64,000 nucleotides of DNA, taken from Lunularia cruciata (lineage: Eukaryota > Streptophyta > Marchantiopsida > Lunulariales > Lunulariaceae). A program made the translations under genes and the position numbers. Below, in pieces: positions 57,897 through 64,000 of this stretch (positions are counted from its first letter, which is position 1; every line of letters begins with the position of its first letter). The stretch spans positions 17,861,001 through 17,925,000 of the forward strand of contig OX419756.1 of NCBI GenBank assembly GCA_948567375.1, in the 5' to 3' direction. The notes beneath the pieces are model-generated. The model saw nothing but the letters and a program-made list of their open reading frames with translations, had not been told where the DNA came from and searched no databases.

Positions 57897-58631
57897 TGTA
57901 ATACTGCAAGGACAAGAGAAAACACAGATTTCACACTCAAACATTCGATGCCGCAAAGGAGCACCTTCTCTTTATTATATAGACAAAGTGGATCTCCTCC
58001 AAGGAAGCTCCACCATAGGATTAGGGACATAGATAGGTGACATGTCAGCAAGCTCCACCCTTGGATTACTTACTTGGATGGGTGACATGTCTGGTCTAGG
58101 TCCTATGTGGTTGGTCAAAAAAGCTTTGACCGGAGGGAATCTTTTAGGGAATCTTCCTCTAGGAATCTCAGAATCAAGTGAGTAAGGTACCATTGGAAAT
58201 CTCTTGATGAGAAAAAGCAGGGGGAGGGTAGGCCAGCCTTCTCTTTGTTGGGGGGGGGGGGGGTCTGCACATTTTCAAGGCCTAATTCATCCGTTTAGGC
58301 CTCCAAAATTGCCTTCAAAGATTTCAGGCATATTTTGGTTCCTACTCTATTAGTAGAAGTCCTCTTTTGGTGATCCCACTTTCTGATCTGTTTAGTCCAT
58401 CATGTGTAACATCTTTCCAGATGTTACCAAACCAATTCTCACCTTTAAATCATATGTCTAGCTATTGGTTCTAAGGTTCTCAAGTCTATTTTGGTTTCTA
58501 CTCTATTAGTAGAAGTACTCTTTTGGTGATAATTCTATTTGATCTATTTTTACCATCATGTATAACATCATTCTAGATGTTACCAAACCAAATTTCACAT
58601 CTAGATCATATGGCTAACTCTTGGTATTACA
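57897..58631 (-). mobile_element. Solo LTR of the chromovirus G family with intact target duplication
   Basis: A 735-bp LTR, minus orientation, tgtaatacc at 58631 to tattaca at 57897. It is flanked by the perfect 5-bp duplication attgg (57892-57896 and 58632-58636). It is highly similar to the 3' LTR of element G. It contains a 14-G run (58250-58263, C run in sense orientation) and an internal tandem duplication (58331-58486 and 58487-58631). Confidence 0.9.
58331..58631 (-). repeat. Internal tandem duplication within the LTR, about 150-bp unit
   Basis: Units 58331-58486 and 58487-58631 share tattttggtt-ctactctattagtagaagt and agatgttaccaaaccaa. The same duplication is in the LTR of G (62284-62439 and 62440-62584), so it is a family feature located at the start of U3. 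Confidence 0.85.
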
Positions 58632-58636
58632 ATTGG

Positions 58637-58835
58637 TGAGTAGAGAGTGAGAATTGAGAAGGCAAGTAGGCTCTCAAGGATGACAAACCTATGAGCCATT
58701 ACCAAGGTTAAGTATCATAAGGTAGACCTGGTCCCGCAAGACGGCTATGTGTACTACAAGAATCTTGCTCTCAATTCCTCATTGAGCCCAAAGAAGGGCA
58801 TCTACGTAGGGGCTATCTCACAATTCCTCTATCTT
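58637..58835. other. Foreign sequence adjoining RT of element E
   Basis: Right-hand part of the sequence that interrupts E. No motif recognised. See 57516-57891. Confidence 0.35.
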
Positions 58836-58841
58836 GCAATG

Positions 58842-59160
58842 TCATGTCATAAATCCTACCCAAAGGCATGAGGCAATAGCAATCTGGTTGTAGCCAGAAT
58901 ATTTTTCCATGAACAAGAAGCATTGGATGCATGCAACCTTGTCCAATAATGTATCTATGAATGAGATCAAAAAGGGGTCCAAGATGGTTTGGGTGTTTAC
59001 TTTTTGAAAATCAACACATATCCACACCTTGCATGTATCCTTCATTGGGAATACTAAGATCTGCAAAGCCCACTCTATTTTGTCAATAAGATATATGAAC
59101 ATGCACTTGAGTAGTTGTTGAGTTTGCCCCGCACCTTTTGAAAGTAACTTGGGTTCAACC
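58842..59160 (-). pseudogene. Reverse transcriptase first half of element E
   Basis: An open piece of 86 codons (59102-58842). It gives LIDKIEWALQILVFPMKD, VWICVDFQKVNTQTILDPFL, then FIDTLLDKVACIQCFLFMEKYSGYNQIAI, a good match to the finger and first palm part of Ty3/gypsy RT (VDFRxLN, SGYxQI), where the first catalytic Asp of xLDxxSGY is Glu or lost (MEKYSGY). A frame change leads to a MPLG-like end, where foreign sequence begins. Confidence 0.75.
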
Positions 59161-59719
59161 AGTAAGGTTTGGACCTAATGGGGGTGGCATTTGGATGAAG
59201 TAACTCTGATGTTGACAGATTTTACTAAGGATCAACACCTAAAAGTTCTATATAGTCATAGGAAAACATGTCTCAAAACTTGGAAAAGAGAGTTTGATAA
59301 GCGAGTTGGTCTTTTTTGGCATGTTGGTGTTGATCTTCACATGTTTTGGTTCTTTGTTGGCTCGTGAAATGTCTAAGTCATGGAACTTTTTTGCAACCTA
59401 AATGTGAAGAGGAATAGGTTTGGAGGGCAATTTGGGAAGTTTCTCCAAGAAATATCATTGTAGCATGTCTTTGGTAATTTTTTAATGTAGACAATGCCAT
59501 TCCTATTCCTTCAATAGTTTCTTTGTAGGCTTGAGGTGTTATCTATCACAATAGAAAGTTTGTGTGTCAATGCTAGGTCTATCTATAGGAGTGATGAATG
59601 GTCATTTATTGGTTTAGAAGGAATTTAATTTTGAAGTGCAAAAGTTGGAATGACTTTTGTTTGTAGAAAAAGGGTGTTGTCAAGAAGAGATCCATCAAGA
59701 TGAAGACATTCCTACTCAA

Positions 59720-60130
59720 TTTACTCATCTTGGCAGTCAATACCATCCTTGATGTAGAAATATGATGTAGTCAAGGCTTCACAAGTATGCTCCTTTGTGT
59801 AAGGCAACGGAAAATTTTTTTGGTGGTAGGTAGGGTTGTTAGGGTTAGTAGAGTTGTCCTTTGAGTTGGAGGGTGTGTTGTCAAGTGTTTGGGAAGTGGG
59901 CATGTCAAGCACATATTGTGGTTTAGGGAATTTGAGTGAGAAACCGATGAGAAGGTTATTAGGGAGAGAGGCTTCAATGATTTTTTGTATGGTAAAGCCA
60001 CTCATCTCCACCTCCATAATGAACAAAAAATTAGCAATAGCGTTTGCAAGTTCTTCATTGCTATTAGCATTAGTGGGACTTCATGCATCAATGTTGAAAT
60101 TATGTTTTCCTTGTTGAGCTAAACTTGAAA
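59720..60130 (-). pseudogene. Protease-RT linker of element E
   Basis: An open frame of 101 codons (60026-59721), rich in Asn, Thr, Ser and Pro (SNSKDNSTNPNNPTYHQ), preceded by NANSNEELANAIANFLF. It matches the linker of F in its first part. It has no known domain and low complexity. Confidence 0.5.
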
Positions 60131-60199
60131 TTTGTTATGTTGGGTACAATGGAAGTTACAAGTGCTTAGATTTTCTTCCAAAGGTCAATTTTCCTATTT

Positions 60200-60640
60200 G
60201 CTAGGAGGTGATGACATTAGCCTCTACCAACCATGGAATGCCTAAAAATAGGGAGAATTGTGCTAGGGCAAGTGTGTCCATGATTAGGTAATCAACTAAG
60301 AAGGTGTGCTTGCCAATGAGGGTTGGAATCTTTAATAATAGGCCAAGGGAGCAATATTGTCTCCCATCAACATTGCTCCCTTGAAAAAGACTGCTACTCT
60401 CCTCCAAAGGAGAGTAGCAATCTTTGTCATTCCCCCAAGCCCTAGTGTCTCCATGAATCTCCTTGTTATGATATTTACTAAAGATTTTGAGTCTATGCAA
60501 CAGTGCTGAATGACATTTCCTTCAATTGTAATGGGAATATTTGGATCATGGACCTTGGTGTATAATTCATAGAGATTTGGTGATCTTGGGTCTACAAAAG
60601 TAGTGTATGAGCTTTTTGGTGCCAAGTTCTATGTGCAATC
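60200..60640 (-). pseudogene. Aspartic protease of element E
   Basis: Minus-strand frames 60625-60332 and 60500-60201 overlap through a frame change near 60400. The first gives LYTKVHDPNIPITIEGNVI and CIDSKSLVNIITRRFMETLGL; the second LGIPWLVEANVITS, the end of a retropepsin (LGxxWL). The active site, D-S-K here, would be D-S-G in an active enzyme. Confidence 0.65.
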
Positions 60641-61229
60641 TTGAGTTGGGGAGTGTGAGCTACTTGCAATTGAAGGTGTGATTGAATCTCAGTGGTCTTG
60701 TTGAGGGTGATGTGGGGTTTGGGATGATTTTTTGATCAACGGTTCCTTGAAGCATACTACGGGTTGCTCCTTTAAGAGAAATTTCTGAAGTTTTCTATGT
60801 TTTATAGGAGATACTTTGTAGAGCTGTTTGAAATTAATGCTGGCTTTTATATTAACCAAGTCATTCATGATGTCATAGTGATGTATGACATAACTAGGTG
60901 GTTGCCTTGCAAGTGTGTCAAACATAGGGACCACTGTCTTGTACATTCCCAAGACCGGCTGAGTAGTTTCTTCTTATATGGTTTCTTCATAAAAATTTTT
61001 TAGAGTAGCTCTCAAAGTTGGAGGTACTATCCAGATCAGGTACAACATAAATGTGGGATCAAGCTGTAAGGACGATAGTTGCCTTTGCAAATGAATTTCC
61101 ATTGGTGGAAGTTGCTTCTCTTGAGATGAGAACATCTTTTACTCCAATGAAATGCAAAATCCCACTAGGACCAACATTATTGTGTGGATTTTTTTGTATA
61201 GGTACTTGCAGTATTTGTGTTATAAAGTT

Positions 61230-61819
61230 CATGAAATGTAGGTATTGTGCCATAATGTAGAGGACAAAGCAAAATGCACAATGAAACGGCTTGTTGGGAC
61301 ATTGATTTGCATATTGATTCTAATTGCAAATGTGATAGTGTATATTGGGTCTAAGTGGTCCCTATCCTTGTCCATTTCCTTGTACACCTCAAAAAGGTGG
61401 GTCATGTAAGTCTTGGTTGAAGTTGTTATGATGTGGGATGACATCCACAACATGCATCCTTCCTTCTCAAGTTTCATGGCATCTTTGTAGTGTTCTGCAA
61501 TTTGCCATGACGTGCCCATACATCCCACAATGGACACAAAAATTTAGAATATCTAGAGTAGCACATTGAGCATTGGTGTGGTCTTGTCCCATATAGCAGG
61601 TACAAGAGATTTCTCCTGGGCCAGCAATGTTAACAGATTTGTTTCAGACAGATGTTAATAGATGGTAACGAAGACTCTTGAAACATTCCAACTTGATTGG
61701 GATATTCTTCATTTCAATTGTTGTTATAGGAAGCAAGGTAGCTACATGAGCAAGTAGGGCCATAGGAGCAAGTAGAACTACAAGCAATTGATCATATACA
61801 AGCATTGCTTGTGATACCA
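61230..61819 (-). pseudogene. gag of element E, truncated by element G
   Basis: A complete zinc knuckle CX2CX4HX4C lies at 61538-61497 on the minus strand (C-V-H-C ... G-H ... C). Upstream, the open frame 61928-61644 runs across the LTR border; its real part (from about 61819) gives SQAMLVYDQ, AHVATLLPITTIEMKNIPIKLE, colinear with F. Right of 61819 the sequence is LTR of G. Confidence 0.65.
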
Positions 61820-62584
61820 TGTAATACTCTAAGGACAAGAGAAAGAGAAAACATAGATTACACTCAACATTCGGTGCCCCAAAGGAGCACCTTCTCTTTA
61901 TTATATAGACAATGAGGATCTCCTCCAAGGAAGCTCCACCATAGGATTAGGCACACAGATAGGTGACATTTTAGCAAGCTCCACCTTTGGATTACTTACT
62001 TGGATGGGTGACATGTCGGTCTAGGTCCTATCTGGTTGGTCAAACAAGCTTTGACCAAAGGGAATCTTTTAGGGAATCTTCCTATAGGAGTCTCCGAATC
62101 ACATGAGTAAGGTACCATTGGAAAGCTATTGACAAGACAAACCAAGGAGGAGGAAAGGCCAGCCTTTCATCTGTTTTTGGGGGGGGGGGGGGAGGGGGGG
62201 GGGGGGGGGGAGGGAATTTGCACATTTTTGAGGTCTAATTCACCCGTTTAGGCCTCCGAAATTGCCTTCAAAGATTTCAAGCATATTTTGGTTCCTACTC
62301 TATTAGTAGATATCCCCTTTTGGTGATACCTCTTTCTGATCTATTTAGTCCATCATGTGTAACATCCTTCCAGATGCTACCAAACCAATTCTCACATTTA
62401 AATCATATGTTTAGCTATTGGTTCTAAGGTTCTCAAGTCTATTTCGATTTATGCTCTATTAGTAGAAGTACTCTTTGGTGATACTTCTATCTGATCTATT
62501 TTGATCATCATGTGTAACGTCATTCTAGATATTACCAAACCAAATTTCACATCTAGATCATATGGCTAGCTCTTGGTATTTACA
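61820..62584 (-). repeat. 3' LTR of element G
   Basis: A 765-bp LTR from tgtaaatacc (62584) to agtattaca (61820). Highly similar to the solo LTR 57897-58631, including the internal tandem duplication. The C run (in sense orientation) is longer here, 62179-62214 with two interruptions. Directly upstream lies the polypurine tract, which identifies it as a 3' LTR. Confidence 0.9.
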
Positions 62585-62603
62585 TACCTCCCTCCTTTTA
62601 AAA
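62585..62603 (-). promoter_or_regulatory. Polypurine tract of element G
   Basis: The minus strand reads ttttaaaaggagggaggta directly before the tgt of the LTR. This is the normal plus-strand priming site. Confidence 0.8.
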
Positions 62604-62800
62604 TGCAACGTCCTTGTTGTGCAATTGTTGCTCAAATGCTTGCACCAACACCGGTGCATGTGTCAAATTGGCAATGGGCTCCCATGTTACTTCATAGAGG
62701 GGGTAACCTTTCCACTATACTAGATAGTCCACCCGGGGATGGTGAGTACCACACATGTGTTTTTGGAGAATACGCTCCACTTCATATTCCTATGTGCCAT
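62604..62800 (-). pseudogene. Chromodomain of element G
   Basis: The minus strand gives EYEVERIL, then YLV-stop-WKGYP, EVTWEP and LVQAFEQQL, the sequence of a chromodomain at the C-terminus of chromovirus integrase. The aromatic residues Y (YEVE), W (WKGY) and the W of TWEP are present. A TAG stands in the place of a Lys or Gln before WKGY. Chromodomains bind methylated histone H3 and target integration to heterochromatin. Confidence 0.8.
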
Positions 62801-63982
62801 CAATGAGTGTCGGACAAGGTCGAATGTCTTGTGTAGAATGACCTTGGTCTGATAGGGAAGCATATTTACATAGTAGGGAAACATGGAACACTGGATGGAT
62901 CTTCATGTGTGGTAGTAGCTCAAGATGATAGGCCACAACGCCGATACAATGAAGAATCAAGAAAGGCCCAATAAAACGAGGTCTGAGCTTACAAGGTCCA
63001 ACTAATGTGAGGTTGGTTGTCAATAGCCACACTTGATCCCTAACATTGAACTCCATGTGCCTACGGTGTGCATCAGCATACTGCTTCTGTCGATTTTGTG
63101 CAATCTATAATCTGTGCTTGGCGCTCTTCACACCGTGTTGGATTCTAGAAACAAATGTGTTGACTGCATCGACCTTGGTAGCCACTGGACAGATCTTCAT
63201 CAAGCTAGAAGGTGTGAAGGGATGCTCACCATCCATGAGGAAGAACGGAGTGACCTGGATAGATGCATTCACTGAATTGTTGTAAGCAAATTCCACCAAC
63301 GGGAGTAGGGTGTCCGCTCTTTTAAGATGAAGCCGTGTAACATGTCTTCAATTGTACGATTAGCCTGCTCTGTTTGGCCATCTATCTGTGGGTAGTAAGC
63401 TGTGGACATGGCCAACTTGGTTTTGGAGAAACCAAAAAGTGTTTGCCAAAACAAGTTGGTGAATTGAGTGCCTCTATCGATGATAAGTACTCTAGACAAG
63501 CCATGGTGAAAGAAGACTGCATCTAAGTATAATTGAGCTATTTGTGGAGCGGTCACATCCTTGGTGGTAGGGCTTACATGAATCATTTTGCTGAGCCGGT
63601 CCACAAAGACCATGATGGAGTCAAACCCTGAGGTAGTCTTGGGTAATTCACATATCTTGAGATCCATACTCACTTGTTCCCAACGTTGGGTAGGCATGGG
63701 GAGAGGTTGAAAGAGCCCTGCAGGAGCTTGATTAGAAGCTTTGTTATGTTGACAAAGTAGGCAACTGCACACGTAGTCCATCACATTGTTGCTCATCTTG
63801 GGCCAATAGTAATAGCGTTGGACTGCATCCAAGGTCTTGTCCACTCCGACATGACCTACAATGGCCGAATCATGACATTCCGCTAGAATGGTGGTACATA
63901 ACTTTGGGACATTTGGGGTCCATAATCTGCCATCACGAAAGGTGAGTCCTTGGGTGCTAGTGATGCCTTTGGATGATTGCAC
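62790..63982 (-). pseudogene. Integrase of element G, nearly intact
   Basis: The frame 63982-63269 holds the zinc-binding region (CHDSAIVGHVGVDKT ... YVCSCLLCQHNKA) and the DDE core, with Asp in SMDLKICELP, Asp in IIDRGTQFTNLFW and Glu in DGQTEQANRTIEDML. After a frameshift near 63290 the frames 63299-63105 (VEFAYNNSVNAS) and 63056-62790 (WLLTTNLTLVGPCKLRPRFIGPF, HPVFHVSLL) give the rest of the core and the C-terminal domain. The start lies outside the window. The catalytic triad is present. Ty3/gypsy chromovirus is certain from the order integrase-chromodomain-polypurine tract-LTR. Confidence 0.9.
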
Positions 63983-64000
63983 TTCTACAATCTACGGATC

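Larger units (their letters stand above)
56100..61819 (-). mobile_element. Element E: decayed Ty3/gypsy retrotransposon, same family as F
   Basis: On the minus strand: gag (61819-61230), protease (60640-60200), linker (60120-59720), RT first half (59160-58840), then foreign sequence (58835-57245, with a solo LTR and an AT microsatellite), RNase H end (57240-56930) and integrase (56830-56100). Its gag is cut at 61819 by the LTR of element G. Together E and F cover most of the family, since F lacks the RT half that E keeps. Confidence 0.7.
61820..64000 (-). mobile_element. Element G: chromovirus (Ty3/gypsy), 3' part, running out of the window
   Basis: On the minus strand, from the right edge: integrase (63982 to about 62800), chromodomain (about 62790-62630), polypurine tract (62603-62585), 3' LTR (62584-61820). 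The gag, protease, RT and 5' LTR must lie beyond 64000. The integrase frame of 237 codons is open, so G is the youngest element here, although it has frameshifts near 63290 and stops in the chromodomain. It is inserted in gag of E; a target duplication tacca or similar (61815-61819) is expected again at its far end. Confidence 0.85.

Noticed and set aside
61807-61818. Sequence tggtatcac next to the LTR at 61820, read as an initiator-Met primer-binding site, which would make this a 5' LTR of element E
   Set aside because: The block is colinear with gag of F, a polypurine tract and chromodomain adjoin the other end of the LTR, and E coding continues to the LTR without a leader. The LTR is the 3' LTR of G.
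57897-62584. LTRs 57897-58631 and 61820-62584 as the two ends of one 4.7-kb element
   Set aside because: The left LTR has its own perfect target duplication (attgg) on both sides and the right one has the polypurine tract of G; the outer flanks do not match each other.

Overview
The window looks like intergenic, repeat-filled DNA of a land plant with a large genome. It is AT-rich and full of old, nested Ty3/gypsy LTR retrotransposons riddled with stop codons and frameshifts. I find no intact host gene, rRNA, tRNA or CRISPR array. A gymnosperm or a seedless plant is my best guess, from the repeat load, the depth of decay, and a Dnmt3-like methyltransferase of a kind I do not expect in flowering plants. 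The sequence does not settle this.

Layout. Element A (about 484-12617, +) is a full-length, decayed Ty3/gypsy element. It reads: terminal segment M, a 1.5-kb leader, gag with two zinc knuckles, aspartic protease, a C5 cytosine DNA methyltransferase domain of Dnmt3 type, reverse transcriptase (split by a 2.2-kb insertion), RNase H, DDE integrase, a PHD finger, a polypurine tract, then segments X, M and X again. Element B (15456-20565, -) is a 5'-truncated relative facing it tail to tail. It keeps the same 3' end, PHD remnant, integrase, RT and part of the methyltransferase, and carries its own solo LTR (18293-18985). Element C (41665-44591, +) is the 5' end (segment M, leader, gag) of a third copy.

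A second Ty3/gypsy family, without methyltransferase or PHD finger, lies on the minus strand as F (about 23980-29350) and E (about 56100-61819). At the right edge is element G (61820 to beyond 64000, -), a chromovirus with integrase, a C-terminal chromodomain, polypurine tract and 3' LTR. G is inserted into the gag of E. Its LTR family also occurs as a solo LTR with a perfect 5-bp target duplication (57897-58631) and as a fragment in F (26147-26353). Two coding-like stretches with coiled coils (20566-23110, - and 47100-48830, +) are unclassified. The rest is AT-rich sequence, plus one less AT-rich, CpG-retaining, apparently low-copy island (34791-37760) with two recent tandem duplications.

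The main result is the A/B/C family: a Ty3/gypsy element that carried a DNA-methylation writer (methyltransferase) inside pol and a chromatin-reader finger (PHD) after integrase. Its ends are arranged as M ... X-M-X rather than as two plain LTRs. All copies here are dead. The decay itself, C-to-T and G-to-A at CpG and CAG sites, suggests long-term methylation by the host.
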